Shown: in pieces, positions 52,728 to 62,851 of the stretch | How the letters are laid out: the number at the start of each line of letters is the position of its first letter | Position numbering within the stretch: the stretch's first letter is position 1 | Source: Algoriphagus sp. AGSA1 | GTDB taxonomy: Bacteria; Bacteroidota; Bacteroidia; Cytophagales; Cyclobacteriaceae | Length of the DNA stretch: 64,000 nt | Reading direction: 5' to 3' | NCBI RefSeq assembly: GCF_021390545.1 | Contig: NZ_JAJUWR010000024.1 | Span: 1 to 64,000 of the forward strand | Program-made: the position numbers and the translations under genes | Notes under the pieces: model-generated | Told to the model about the DNA's origin: nothing | The model's input: the letters and a program-made list of their open reading frames with translations, nothing else | Databases searched by the model: none

Positions 52728-53108
52728 CTACTTCGAAATCGGGCGCAAGTTAGCCAGAAACACGTAGATATCAAAAACCAGATAGAACAAAAAAAGGATA
52801 AAGAAATTCATTACAAACAAAAGAATATTCTCCGTACCCAAAAAAACCATGATTGCTATGAAAGATAATGAGGCTAATATCCTTGTGATCATGCCGAGTA
52901 ACTTTACCTGCAGTAGGTTTTCAGAGGAGCCTTTTAGCAGCCAGATGCTGATTATTCCTACCAAATAGGATGTTGCCGCCAGAAAAGCCAAAATTATCCA
53001 AACATCATTATGGATAATCGATGGCAGGAGCCAACCCAATAAAAGTATCAGTAAACAAAATATCCCTGTCAACAGGAAAAATTTTAAATGAAAGTTCGCT
53101 TTCTGCAT
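52728..53108 (-). CDS. Small membrane protein, AtpI-like, of the ATP synthase operon
   Basis: This 126-residue protein has four hydrophobic helices (about 9-30, 36-58, 69-86 and 90-115). Position between atpZ and atpB and topology agree with AtpI-type accessory proteins, which help assemble the c-ring, though sequence similarity to AtpI is weak to the eye. I chose the ATG at 53108; a TTG at 53141 would add 11 residues. It is separated from atpB by 18 bases. Confidence 0.6.
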   Translation of the reverse strand: MQKANFHLKFFLLTGIFCLLILLLGWLLPSIIHNDVWIILAFLAATSYLVGIISIWLLKGSSENLLQVKLLGMITRILASLSFIAIMVFLGTENILLFVMNFFILFLFYLVFDIYVFLANLRPISK

Positions 53109-53155
53109 TAGGTTAATATTTTTCTGCAAATTTACCCCCAATTTTCTTTTGTAGG

Positions 53156-53383
53156 TTACTTATCCTGACGGATAGAAACCCAAAGTTGGTAAAAAGCTAC
53201 TGCGGTGGAGAGAAAACAAAAAAACAGTAACCATGCCGGGAATTTAAAGCCACTTCGCTGGTGAAGCCACCAGCCCAGCCAAGTTCCTGCACCAATTATT
53301 CCAAAAAGCTGGAAAGAAAGCCCAATGTATTTTACATAGACCGGAGTATTCTTTGGTTTGGTATCTTTGCGTTTCGGATCCAT
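53156..53383 (-). CDS. atpZ: AtpZ/AtpI family protein
   Basis: This 75-residue protein has two membrane helices, YIGLSFQLFGIIGAGTWLGWW in split form (about 19-41) and PAWLLFFCFLSTAVAFYQLW in split form (about 48-67). The Gly-rich first helix and short polar ends match the AtpZ/F0F1 subunit family that precedes ATP synthase operons and has been linked to ion movement or c-ring assembly. It is the first gene of the operon. Its start lies 145 bases from the divergent porW. Confidence 0.85.
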   Translation of the reverse strand: MDPKRKDTKPKNTPVYVKYIGLSFQLFGIIGAGTWLGWWLHQRSGFKFPAWLLFFCFLSTAVAFYQLWVSIRQDK

Positions 53384-53528
53384 AGAAATAAGGGTGGAAA
53401 CTTTAATTTATTAAAAATTGTGGTTTAAATGTTCCCAGTCGCAAGTGATACAAATAATAGAACATTGAATTCGTTCTCTAAGTAATGCAAAAAAGCTATT
53501 TTGCTACTTGAATTGGGCCAAACAACTC

Positions 53529-56150
53529 ATGAGGAAATTTTCCAGACTTGCCTTAGTCATTTTAATTTTCTGCGTATCCTGTTCTTCGGAGCGTAACACC
53601 TTTGTAAACAGGACATTCCACAATGTTACCTCACATTACAATGCATACTATCTTGCCGATGTAAGACTAAAAGAGGTGGAGGAGGAAGTGTATCAAAATT
53701 ATAAGGAAGACTACACCCAGGTACTTCCGGTCTTTATTCCTTTTGACTCGGCAACTGTCCAGGCCAATGAAGAAAAACTTAGTTCTTCCCGGGAATTGGC
53801 TTCCAAAGCTATAGAGTGGCACAAAATCAGCAATTGGGTTGATGACAGTTATTTTCTACTTGGAAAAGTCGATTACTACCAGTCTCATTTTGATGATGCT
53901 AAAAACACCTTCAAATATGTCAATGTAAATTCCAAAAGCACTGATCTGAGACACCAAACGCTGGTCACCTTACTTCGGCTGTACGTGGATCTGAATGAAT
54001 TCGAAAACGCCAATTTCACAATTGACTATTTTTCCAAAGAAGTTAATATTTCCAAAGAAAACAGGTACGACTTGTATAGAACGCTGGCATATTACTACGA
54101 GAAAAGAGGCGATAGAAGTGGTGTCATCGGAGCTCTTGATAAAGCGCTGGAATATTCCAAAGACAAAAAAGAGGCCTCTAGGATCAACTTTATACTTGCT
54201 CAGCGATATCAACGGCAAGGATTTGATGCCCTTGCGTATGAATATTATGGCAAAGCTCTGGCAGGAAATCCACCTTATGAACGAAGCTTCTATGCACAAC
54301 TATACGCCCAGCAAGTGGCGGAACTGAATGCCTCTAAAGACCTGAAAAAAGTACGGAAATACTATGACGACCTCTATGAAGACCAAAAAAACCGGGATCT
54401 GAAAGATGTTGTAATTTATGAAAAAGCACTTTTTGAAGAAAAGCAAGGCGACACCCAACTTACCCTTGACTTGCTGCATCAAGCAGCCAAAGAACCGGGA
54501 AGCAATCCCAGAGTGAAAGGGTATATTTACCAAAAGCTAGCAGAGATTAACCTTGATACCTTTCAGGACTATCGCGCCACTAAATATTACTTGGATTCAG
54601 CACTCACTTTCATCAGTGAAAATGATCCTGTTGCATTAGATATCACCAGCCAGAAGGAATCCCTAGACCAATATGTTTTCCATACAGAGCGGATTCAGGG
54701 CAATGATAGCTTGTTGAATTTGGCCAAGCTCTCACCCGATCAGCAAAAATTAACTGCAGAAAATTACATTAAAGCAGAGGAAGAGCGGCTGATCCGCGAA
54801 GCAGAGGCCAAACAAAAACCGAAAAGCACTAGCATTTTCGACAACCTTCTGGCCTTCAACGACAGAGGTTCTGGCTCTACCTTTTATTTCGACAATAGTG
54901 CCGCAATGCAGCAAGGTGCCATTGATTTTAGGCGTACCTGGGGAAATCGGCCATTGCAGGATAACTGGAGAAGGAGCGCCGCCAGCTTTCAAAATTCCAA
55001 CCCTACTACTCCTGAACAAAAACCGGGAGATTCTACCGCCATAGAACCCCAAGCACTCTTAAATCAACTACCTACACTGGAAAATTTACTTTCCGAGATA
55101 CCTAGTTCCCCAGAACAGATAGAAACATTGAACATCCAGCTGGAAGAATCCTATTTTGAACTAGGGAAACTGCTCTATTTTGATCTGAAAGAGACAGAAC
55201 TCAGTATCGGCAATCTGGAAACCCTCGTGCGGGAATATCCAAATTCATCCAGAAAACCCGAGGCCTATTATCTCTTGTATCTGGCTCAGAAGGATCTTGG
55301 AGGTGATTCGCAGCAGTACATCAATAGGCTGAACAGGGAATTTCCTGAATCACAATATACATTTTCTGTAAATAACCCAGATGCTGCCTCCGGAAATCTC
55401 GCCTATGTAGAGTCTTCCAAACGATATGAATTAGCCTATAAAGCCTATTATGATGGGAATCACCAGGAAAGTAGAAGTATCATCAAATCGGCGCTGGAAG
55501 AATACCCCTTGACACGTAATACTGAACGTCTCCTACTGCTGGACATCATGAATACCGGAAAAACCCAAAGTCGGACAGTGTACAGGGAGAGACTGGAAAA
55601 TTATATACGTAATACCCAAGATGAAAATTTGGTAGATTTGGCAAGGAATATGCTGAAACCTCTGCTAACGGCATCAGAGCTGGCAGAGCTTAATCCCCCA
55701 AAATTGGAGGAAGGAGATTCCACGAAAACAGATAACAGTGTATTGGAAAGATCAGAAGGTGATGAAGATTTAGCGGAATCCCCATATAAATACAGTGAAT
55801 CCACTACCCATATCTTTGTACTGGCAATGGAGCCCGGGCAGGCTGAGTCAGCCAAAAGCCTTTTGGCTGATTTGGAGAGTTTTCATTCTGCAAATTTCTC
55901 CAAAGAAAAGCTAAGAACCGGAGAGATGAATATGAACAGCGAAAATGCGATTTACATCATAAGCCCATTTTCAAACGCTGAAAAAGCAAAAGAGTATTAT
56001 AGAAAATTTCAAAAGGGGTTCAATTCAGAAGACCTGCCTAAGGAAGTGACAGCTAATGCTTTCGTGATTTCCATTGAAAATTTCCAGGTATTGCATAAGA
56101 GTAAAAATTTAAAGGAATATAGGGCTTTTTTCAAGTCCGCTTATAAGTAA
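53529..56150 (+). CDS. porW: PorW/SprE family TPR lipoprotein of the type IX secretion system
   Basis: This 873-residue lipoprotein has a lipobox ending CVSC (about residue 18). The family start is NTFVNRTFHNVTSHYNAYYLAD in split form (about 22-44). A long array of TPR-like helices (about 90-430) includes WVDDSYFLLGKVDYYQSHFDDA. A low-complexity linker follows (about 430-530), then a second TPR region. A C-terminal domain (about 760-873) contains THIFVLAM and AIYIISPFSNAEKAKEYY. PorW (SprE in Flavobacterium) is needed for T9SS secretion and gliding and links outer-membrane and inner parts of the machine. gldKLMN lie only 4 kb away. Start chosen at ATG 53529; a TTG 21 bases upstream is less likely. 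Confidence 0.85.
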   Translation: MRKFSRLALVILIFCVSCSSERNTFVNRTFHNVTSHYNAYYLADVRLKEVEEEVYQNYKEDYTQVLPVFIPFDSATVQANEEKLSSSRELASKAIEWHKISNWVDDSYFLLGKVDYYQSHFDDAKNTFKYVNVNSKSTDLRHQTLVTLLRLYVDLNEFENANFTIDYFSKEVNISKENRYDLYRTLAYYYEKRGDRSGVIGALDKALEYSKDKKEASRINFILAQRYQRQGFDALAYEYYGKALAGNPPYERSFYAQLYAQQVAELNASKDLKKVRKYYDDLYEDQKNRDLKDVVIYEKALFEEKQGDTQLTLDLLHQAAKEPGSNPRVKGYIYQKLAEINLDTFQDYRATKYYLDSALTFISENDPVALDITSQKESLDQYVFHTERIQGNDSLLNLAKLSPDQQKLTAENYIKAEEERLIREAEAKQKPKSTSIFDNLLAFNDRGSGSTFYFDNSAAMQQGAIDFRRTWGNRPLQDNWRRSAASFQNSNPTTPEQKPGDSTAIEPQALLNQLPTLENLLSEIPSSPEQIETLNIQLEESYFELGKLLYFDLKETELSIGNLETLVREYPNSSRKPEAYYLLYLAQKDLGGDSQQYINRLNREFPESQYTFSVNNPDAASGNLAYVESSKRYELAYKAYYDGNHQESRSIIKSALEEYPLTRNTERLLLLDIMNTGKTQSRTVYRERLENYIRNTQDENLVDLARNMLKPLLTASELAELNPPKLEEGDSTKTDNSVLERSEGDEDLAESPYKYSESTTHIFVLAMEPGQAESAKSLLADLESFHSANFSKEKLRTGEMNMNSENAIYIISPFSNAEKAKEYYRKFQKGFNSEDLPKEVTANAFVISIENFQVLHKSKNLKEYRAFFKSAYK

Positions 56151-56153
56151 ACT

Positions 56154-58460
56154 ATGAGTAAAAAAGCAAATCCCCAAACCTCCGCCTGGGTATCCAAGAC
56201 AGTAAAATATTTATGGATAGCCTTCATAGCTGGGATTTTTGGCTTCATCCTGTTCGTTTGGATGATCAGCATTAATTTTCTTGGGCTTTTTGGATCTCTT
56301 CCAGACTTCAAAGCTTTGGAAAACCCCGATTCACAAATTGCTTCTGAGCTCTATTCATCCGATGGGCTACTGCTGGGACGGTACATACGCGAAAACCGTA
56401 GCCCTGTAAATTACGATGAGCTTTCCCCAAATCTGGTCAATGCGCTTATAGCCACAGAAGACGTGCGGTTTGAAAGCCACTCGGGAATTGATATGCAAGC
56501 CATGGTGCGCGTATTTGTCAAATCCATCTTGCTGGGTCAAAATGCAGGCGGTGGTTCCACACTTAGCCAACAGACAGCGAAAAACCTCTTCAAAACAAGG
56601 ACGGATTCCAACAATGGCCTGCTCAGCTCTATACCGGGACTTCGCATGCTTATCATTAAGACCAAAGAATGGATAGTCGCCACTCAATTGGAAAAAGCAT
56701 ACACCAAAAACGAGATCTTGACGCTATATCTGAATACATCAGACTTTGGATCCAACGCATTTGGGATCAAAACCGCTGCAGAAACCTTCTTCAATAAAAA
56801 ACCTGCGGAATTAGCCATCCAGGAATCAGCGGTTCTGGTAGGTCTCTTCAAAGCTCCTTCTTACTACAGCCCTGTATATAACCCTGACAATTCATTAAGG
56901 AGAAGAAATACCGTGCTCGCCCAGATGATGAGAAACAATTACCTGACAAGGGAGGAATTTGATTCTTTATCGGCTTTACCCATCGAGTTGAATTATAGTG
57001 TAGCCAACCAAAACAAAGGATTGGCAACCTATTTCCGGGAGATCGTAAAAGCCGACCTTGTAAAATGGACCAAGGAGAACCTCAAATCAGATGGAAGTGC
57101 TTACGACCTGTATGGGGATGGGCTGAAAATCTACGCTACCATTGACAGTAGAATGCAGCGGTATGCAGAGGAAGCTGTAGCAGGGCATATGAAGGAGCTT
57201 CAAGCAGCATTCTATAAAGAAATGGGCAACAAAGATCCCTGGATAGATGAAAGTTTCCGGGTGATCCCAAATTTCATTGAAGACGCTGTAAGGAGAACTG
57301 AAGCCTATAGGCTACTGAAGGTTCGATATGGAGATGATACCGACTCCATCAATATCAAACTGAATGAGAAAAAGAAAATGAAGGTCTTCTCATGGGAAAA
57401 GGGAGAAGTAGATACCCTGATGAGCTCCATGGATTCCCTTCGGTATTATAAGAAATTCCTACAGACAGGGTTTATGAGTATGGATCCGCATACCGGCCAG
57501 ATCAAAGCCTGGGTGGGAGGATTAGACCACAAATATTTCAAGTTTGACCACGTCAAAAGAGGAAAGCGGCAACCGGGATCCACATTCAAACCATTCGTCT
57601 ATGCAGCTGCCATAGAAAACGGCTACAGTCCCTGCTATAGTGTGATCGATCAGCCGGTAGAAGTGTATATACCTGGCCAACCAGCATGGAGGCCTTCCAA
57701 CGCAAACGGCAAGTTCACCTATGAAAAAATGACCATTAGGCATGCAATGGCCGAATCAGTCAACTCCATCACCGCTTATATGATGAAGAAGCTTAGTCCC
57801 AGGATAGTAGTGGAAACTGCCAGAAGACTGGGAATCACAAGCGATCTGCAAGAGGTTCCCGCATTGGCTTTGGGCGTTAATGATGTTTCAATTTTTGAAA
57901 TGGTTGGGGCCTTTGGGACTTTTGTCAACAAGGGTGAACATACCACGCCATTCTATATTGACAGAATTGAGGATAAAAACGGAAATGTAATCGAACAGTT
58001 CACTGCGAAGAAGAGACCTGCAATGAGTGAAGAGCATGCTTATTTAATGACTTATATGTTGAGAGGGGGGTTTGAGGAGCGTGGCGGCACCAGCCAGGGA
58101 GTCAATTGGGAATTAAGAAATGGCATGGAGCTAGGTGGAAAGACAGGAACAACCCAAAATGCATCTGATGGCTGGTATATGGGGATCAGCAAGGATTTAG
58201 TGAGTGGTGTATGGGTAGGAGGAGATGACCGGGCTATCCACTTTAGAAGCTGGACAGCTGGACAAGGAGGTAGGACGGCAAGGCCTATCTGGCAAAATTA
58301 TATGATGAAAGTATATGCAGACGAAAGCCTAGGATATACAAAAGGACCCTTCCCAAGACCTGAACGACCGCTAAGCATAGAAATAGACTGTGATACCTAT
58401 GAAAGGGAAAGCCAGCGCTACAGTGATTTTGATTATGATGCCACCAAAAACGATTTCTAG
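56154..58460 (+). CDS. Bifunctional penicillin-binding protein (class A, PBP1A-like)
   Basis: This 768-residue peptidoglycan synthase has one membrane helix (about 17-42). The GT51 glycosyltransferase domain (about 75-260) has ATEDVRFESHSGID with the catalytic Glu and GGGSTLSQQTAKNLF. The transpeptidase domain (about 430-690) has Ser476 in GSTFKPF, the SVN motif and GKTGTTQ. It polymerises and crosslinks the cell wall outside the cytoplasmic membrane. It starts 3 bases after porW, so a T9SS gene and a wall synthase share one transcript. A terminator closes the unit. Confidence 0.95.
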   Translation: MSKKANPQTSAWVSKTVKYLWIAFIAGIFGFILFVWMISINFLGLFGSLPDFKALENPDSQIASELYSSDGLLLGRYIRENRSPVNYDELSPNLVNALIATEDVRFESHSGIDMQAMVRVFVKSILLGQNAGGGSTLSQQTAKNLFKTRTDSNNGLLSSIPGLRMLIIKTKEWIVATQLEKAYTKNEILTLYLNTSDFGSNAFGIKTAAETFFNKKPAELAIQESAVLVGLFKAPSYYSPVYNPDNSLRRRNTVLAQMMRNNYLTREEFDSLSALPIELNYSVANQNKGLATYFREIVKADLVKWTKENLKSDGSAYDLYGDGLKIYATIDSRMQRYAEEAVAGHMKELQAAFYKEMGNKDPWIDESFRVIPNFIEDAVRRTEAYRLLKVRYGDDTDSINIKLNEKKKMKVFSWEKGEVDTLMSSMDSLRYYKKFLQTGFMSMDPHTGQIKAWVGGLDHKYFKFDHVKRGKRQPGSTFKPFVYAAAIENGYSPCYSVIDQPVEVYIPGQPAWRPSNANGKFTYEKMTIRHAMAESVNSITAYMMKKLSPRIVVETARRLGITSDLQEVPALALGVNDVSIFEMVGAFGTFVNKGEHTTPFYIDRIEDKNGNVIEQFTAKKRPAMSEEHAYLMTYMLRGGFEERGGTSQGVNWELRNGMELGGKTGTTQNASDGWYMGISKDLVSGVWVGGDDRAIHFRSWTAGQGGRTARPIWQNYMMKVYADESLGYTKGPFPRPERPLSIEIDCDTYERESQRYSDFDYDATKNDF

Positions 58461-58481
58461 AAAAAGATTATATCCCCTTTC

Positions 58482-58513
58482 AAAAACAGCCTTACTACTA
58501 GGCTGTTTTTTTT
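58482..58513 (+). terminator. Rho-independent terminator after the PBP gene
   Basis: AAAACAGCCT (58483-58492) and AGGCTGTTTT (58500-58509) form a perfect 10-bp stem with a 7-base loop and run into T residues. It ends 12 bases before the uvrC ATG, so uvrC needs a promoter inside or before the hairpin, or readthrough. Confidence 0.88.
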
Positions 58514-58524
58514 AATTTTAGGAC

Positions 58525-60330
58525 ATGCAATCATCCTCTTTCTCTCCAAATGATCACGCCACCCTACCCGATCATCCAGGTGTATATAAATATTTCAATG
58601 AGGACGGTGAGCTCATCTATGTAGGCAAGGCCAAAAGCCTGAAAAAAAGAGTCGGAAGTTATTTCAACAAAAGCGTAGGATTCAATCTTAAAACCAGAAA
58701 GATGGTAAAAGAGATCCGGAGAATTGAAATCACCCTCGTGAATAGTGAGTTTGACGCATTGCTTCTGGAGAATAATCTGATAAAAAAGTCCCAGCCCAAG
58801 TACAATATCCTGCTGCGGGACGACAAGACTTATCCATACCTGCTCTTAACAAAAGAACATTTCCCCCGGATATTCCCAACCCGAAATCTAATTGCCAAAA
58901 AAGGCACCTATTTTGGCCCCTTTGCAAGTGTGAAGGCCATGAACAATGTGCTAGATCTGATCCGCGAACTCTTTACGATCAGGACCTGCAACCTGGATCT
59001 CTCCCCCTACAAAATAGCTGAGGACAAATACAAAGTCTGTCTGGAATATCATATCGGAAATTGCCAGGGACCCTGCGTAGGCCTTCAAAATGAAGGGGAT
59101 TACCTGAAAGATCTTGAACATGCAAAACATATTCTGAAAGGGAATCTGGGCTTAGCAAAGTCTTATTTCAAACAAGAGATGCAAACACTTGCTGAAAATC
59201 TGGAATTTGAAAAAGCGCAAAAGCTGAAAGAAAAGCTTGACTTGCTTGAAAAATATCAAGCCAAATCACTGGTGGCAAGTCCATCTATTAATAACCTCGA
59301 TGTATGCACTATAGTCTCGGATGAGAAAAACGCCTACGTGAACTATATGCGGGTGAAGAATGGCTCTCTCATCACCTCAAAAAACGTAGAGCTCAAAAAG
59401 AAACTGGACGAATCAGATGAGCAATTACTGCTCACGGCGCTTATACAGCTTCAAGATCAATTCCAAAGCGATGCGGAAGAAGTGCTGCTGAACATAGAAC
59501 TCACAGAAGCTATTGAAGGTCTAAATGTGTTCATGCCCAAAATCGGCGACAAGAAGAAACTAATAGAACTTTCACTCAAGAATGCTCTCTACTATAAAAA
59601 GGAAAAAGCGCTTCTGCTGGGCCTTAACCAAGATAAAAAAGACCGGGTTATCCGCCAACTGCAGCAAGACCTGACTCTTCCTGAAATACCCGACCATATT
59701 GAATGTTTTGACAACTCAAATATCCAAGGGACCAATCCGGTGGCCAGCATGGTTTGTTTTCTAAACGGCAAACCTGCAGTCAAAGAATACAGACACTATC
59801 ACATCAAAACGGTAACTGGCCCGGATGATTTTGCCAGTATGAAAGAAGTGGTGGGAAGAAGATACAAGCGTCTTTTAGAGGAAGGAAAGCCAATGCCCAA
59901 ACTCGTGGTAATCGATGGAGGAAAAGGCCAGTTATCTTCTGCAGTAGAGGCATTGAAGGAGCTGGGAGTGTATGGACAAATGCCTATTATAGGAATCGCA
60001 AAACGCCTGGAAGAAATCTATTTCCCGGGAGATTCCTATCCTATACATATTGACAAAAAATCTGAGAGTCTGCGTCTATTGCAACGAATCAGGGACGAGG
60101 CACATAGGTTCGCAATCACATTTCATAGAAACGTAAGAAGCAAAAATGCTTTTGGCACCCAACTTACTGCGATCCCTGGGATTGGAAAGAATACTGCCGT
60201 CGCACTATTAAGCCATTTCAAATCCGTCAAAAAGATCAGCTTAGCCAGCGAGGAAGAAATAGCAAATGTGATTGGCGCTAGCAGGGCCAAAGCCCTTGTA
60301 GAATGGAGAGATAAAAATAAAGGGGCTTAA
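58525..60330 (+). CDS. uvrC: Excinuclease ABC subunit C
   Basis: This 601-residue nuclease of nucleotide excision repair makes both incisions around DNA damage. The N-terminal GIY-YIG domain (about 15-100) has PGVYKYF and LIYVGKAKSLKKRVGSYF. A Cys group (CLEYHIGNCQGPCVG, about 171-185) follows. The UVR helix LEFEKAQKLKEKL binds UvrB. The RNase H-like domain has ECFDNSNIQGTNPVAS and VVIDGGKGQL. The C-terminal helix-hairpin-helix pair has LTAIPGIGKNTAVALLSHF. Its stop codon lies inside the hairpin shared with the converging gldN. Confidence 0.97.
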   Translation: MQSSSFSPNDHATLPDHPGVYKYFNEDGELIYVGKAKSLKKRVGSYFNKSVGFNLKTRKMVKEIRRIEITLVNSEFDALLLENNLIKKSQPKYNILLRDDKTYPYLLLTKEHFPRIFPTRNLIAKKGTYFGPFASVKAMNNVLDLIRELFTIRTCNLDLSPYKIAEDKYKVCLEYHIGNCQGPCVGLQNEGDYLKDLEHAKHILKGNLGLAKSYFKQEMQTLAENLEFEKAQKLKEKLDLLEKYQAKSLVASPSINNLDVCTIVSDEKNAYVNYMRVKNGSLITSKNVELKKKLDESDEQLLLTALIQLQDQFQSDAEEVLLNIELTEAIEGLNVFMPKIGDKKKLIELSLKNALYYKKEKALLLGLNQDKKDRVIRQLQQDLTLPEIPDHIECFDNSNIQGTNPVASMVCFLNGKPAVKEYRHYHIKTVTGPDDFASMKEVVGRRYKRLLEEGKPMPKLVVIDGGKGQLSSAVEALKELGVYGQMPIIGIAKRLEEIYFPGDSYPIHIDKKSESLRLLQRIRDEAHRFAITFHRNVRSKNAFGTQLTAIPGIGKNTAVALLSHFKSVKKISLASEEEIANVIGASRAKALVEWRDKNKGA

Positions 60331-60339
60331 AAAGCCCCT
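60321..60339. terminator. Shared hairpin between uvrC and gldN
   Basis: AGGGGCTT (60321-60328) pairs with AAGCCCCT (60332-60339) around a 3-base loop. The uvrC stop codon (60328-60330) lies within it. A-rich flanks to the left give a T-run on the minus strand, so it best terminates the gld operon. Confidence 0.8.
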
Positions 60340-60346
60340 GCATTAT

Positions 60347-61165
60347 TTACCACTCCCAAAGGGAGTTCTCATATTCCAACAATTTGTACTCGAATTCCAG
60401 GGCGTTTATGTATGCCTGCATCTCCGGATTGGGATGATCTACTTTCACCAAATCAGCTATCAAAGCATCCTCAGAGTTAGTAAACTTTCTCACCACAGAC
60501 CTGAAAAGCCTGGTTTCAAAAGCCTCATCATAGGTCAGACTTTTTGAAAGGTTCTGGAAGTTAATCCATCTTGCTTCAGGATGGTCTTTGAAGTAATTGT
60601 AGAAGTCCTTGTATCGGATGAATGCAATGGTTTTTTGCCCAGCATTGGAGTTTGTCTCAGAAGGCATGACCAATTCCAGATATTTGATATCAAACACCAT
60701 GTCAGAGTGGTGCTTATCAAATACAAAATCCTCTCTAAAATCCAGGTAGTAGAGCTGCTTGGAGAAGATACTGTCTCCTGTAGCGTTTATCCAGAAATTA
60801 TCCTGGAACTCCGCAATGGATAATGGCTGCGTAAAATCCTCGTCTCCAAAAACCTCCAACGCATTTTCTTCTACAACAGCCTTATAAATCTGATTTACAA
60901 TTCCATTCGATTTAGTGTCCCCTGCCCCATATAGTGGCTTATTGTACTTCTCACGAAGGTCTATCCTTCTCCATACACCGACCTGATACATTTTATCATC
61001 CTCACGGATTCTCTTTGCAGAGTAAATGGTATCCATATCAAACTGACGGTCTCCATAGCCCGAAGGGGACACACTTGTAGCAGGGATCTGTGCCACACTT
61101 GACAGCGGAGCAAATCCCGCTGCTATCAGCAGGGACAAGATTAATTTTGGAAGAAACTTTTTCAT
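60347..61165 (-). CDS. gldN: Gliding motility/T9SS protein GldN
   Basis: This 272-residue periplasmic protein has a signal peptide (about 1-26, ending SVAQ). The body has the GldN/PorN features MYQVGVWRRIDLREKYNKPLY in split form, the SNGIVNQIYKAVVEE helix and DFREDFVFDKHHSDMVF. With GldK it forms the large ring under the outer membrane of the type IX secretion system. It lies 33 bases after gldM, the usual order. Confidence 0.93.
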   Translation of the reverse strand: MKKFLPKLILSLLIAAGFAPLSSVAQIPATSVSPSGYGDRQFDMDTIYSAKRIREDDKMYQVGVWRRIDLREKYNKPLYGAGDTKSNGIVNQIYKAVVEENALEVFGDEDFTQPLSIAEFQDNFWINATGDSIFSKQLYYLDFREDFVFDKHHSDMVFDIKYLELVMPSETNSNAGQKTIAFIRYKDFYNYFKDHPEARWINFQNLSKSLTYDEAFETRLFRSVVRKFTNSEDALIADLVKVDHPNPEMQAYINALEFEYKLLEYENSLWEW

Positions 61166-61198
61166 AATCGTTCGTTTATCTTAATCCCCAATTACGCC

Positions 61199-62812
61199 TT
61201 ACTTAACGCGAATAGGAACAACTTGTCTTAGTTCTGAAGGAATTTTATTTCCTCTGAAGTTCGTTCTGGTCACTTGTCTGATTTCAAAGACGACAACATC
61301 ACCGGCTCTCGCACTTTCCAATAACGAACGCATGGCGAGATTATTACCGCTAGAGATCTGGACTGTCTGTCGAGGCACTTCATTTCTAAGCAACCTCATC
61401 TCTCCACCAGTGACCTCAAAGTTGGCATCCTTAGCCATAGTTCTGGCAAAGGTAGGCTCAGCTTTGGCAAGAAGCTTAAGCCCCATCAAGGAACTGATAG
61501 CTTGGGCCTGGCTCAAATCGAGTTCAGTACCATTTGCCGTTGCCGGTACTAAGGATGGAGTTGGGACTGGTCTGATATCATAATCAACCGTCCCGATTTT
61601 ATTCCCACCACTACTTACACCTATATTTACTTTTCCTGATGCACCGGGAATCACCGTTAGCTGGCCAGGTTTATTTCCCTTGATAGACTGGCCATTGGTG
61701 ACAGCAAACTCAGGAGAGTAGGTGTTCCCCAATGCAGGTACCTCGATCAGCAATTCATTCGCACAATCAGCATAGAGTTGTTGAACTACTTCAGAAGATA
61801 CTTTAATCACCGGCTGAGCCACGAAGTAATCATAGGCTACTGGAAGAACTTTGTCCTCACCTCCAATATTTGTAATGATCTCCCCGTTTATAGTTCTTTT
61901 CGCCAATCCCCGCTCATCGTATTGTCCTGCGGGAGTTACGGTAAATTCAATCTTACCAAAACCACTGGCATCCACAGGAACCGAACGGCCATCAATCGTC
62001 ATAGTAGGCACTGCAGACGTGGAACTGGAAGCGATAAACATATCCGCTTCAAATTTGGTCCCGGCGGCAACCACATTGGATAGGGCTGCTATTCTAGCTT
62101 CGGTCACATCCGCTTTGAAAAAGAAAGATCCAATTGTATTCTGCACAGCGGTCAATGATTCACTTTCAATATTCAGTACCTCATTTTGGTACTGAGAAAT
62201 CAATGCGATCACCGCACCAACTGGAGACTTTATGAAATTCAAGGCAACAAAGTCTTTATTCCTTGCTTCTCTATCATTGGCAAACAACTCTATTTCAGAC
62301 GCATCCTTTGCGATATCCCCAAATTTCAGATCGGAAAGCCCTACAGAAGTAAGTATTTCAGAAATTCTGGCCGGATATGCGTTTAGGGTTTGTTTCATCT
62401 CTTCGCCCTTACCTTTATTGGCGAAAATATTACCTGTAATCTCGGTGTTTTTAAGCTGTGCATTAACAAAGTTTCCTTCGTCATTCTTCGCATTGGATTC
62501 GATAATCAAATCCTGCTTAAGCTGCTCTAAATAATCAAAGGTTTCTTTAGTAGCCTCCCTGATTTGATTGGCAGCGGTTACCTTTGGCACATCTACTTCT
62601 TTATTTCCCTGTTGATCTACAGTATAGGCGATAGATTCAACTGTCTTTTGATTTTTGTTGATAAAGTTTCGGGAGGTTCTTTCCATCCCATCGTTAATCA
62701 ACACAAATTTCTGGAGGATTTGGTTGCTTACCTGGAGGGCCAAAAGGGCCGTTAATACCAGATACATCATACCAATCATCCGCTGCCTAGGTGTCTCTTT
62801 AGCTCCTGCCAT
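61199..62812 (-). CDS. gldM: T9SS motor protein GldM
   Basis: This 537-residue protein spans the inner membrane once (about 13-31, MIGMMYLVLTALLALQVSN in the helix) and extends through the periplasm with a helical first domain (about 40-215) and several beta domains after it. ETPRQRMIGMMYLVLTALLAL in split form is the conserved start. GldM dimers pair with GldL to form the proton-driven motor and reach up to the GldK/GldN ring. The gene lies 39 bases downstream of gldL. Confidence 0.96.
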   Translation of the reverse strand: MAGAKETPRQRMIGMMYLVLTALLALQVSNQILQKFVLINDGMERTSRNFINKNQKTVESIAYTVDQQGNKEVDVPKVTAANQIREATKETFDYLEQLKQDLIIESNAKNDEGNFVNAQLKNTEITGNIFANKGKGEEMKQTLNAYPARISEILTSVGLSDLKFGDIAKDASEIELFANDREARNKDFVALNFIKSPVGAVIALISQYQNEVLNIESESLTAVQNTIGSFFFKADVTEARIAALSNVVAAGTKFEADMFIASSSTSAVPTMTIDGRSVPVDASGFGKIEFTVTPAGQYDERGLAKRTINGEIITNIGGEDKVLPVAYDYFVAQPVIKVSSEVVQQLYADCANELLIEVPALGNTYSPEFAVTNGQSIKGNKPGQLTVIPGASGKVNIGVSSGGNKIGTVDYDIRPVPTPSLVPATANGTELDLSQAQAISSLMGLKLLAKAEPTFARTMAKDANFEVTGGEMRLLRNEVPRQTVQISSGNNLAMRSLLESARAGDVVVFEIRQVTRTNFRGNKIPSELRQVVPIRVK

Positions 62813-62851
62813 TTTTAAGTTTTAATGGATTTTAAATGAATTGAAGAGAAA

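Noticed and set aside
60347-61165. Possible frameshift or truncation of gldN
   Set aside because: At 272 residues with signal peptide and normal ending, it is within the usual family length.
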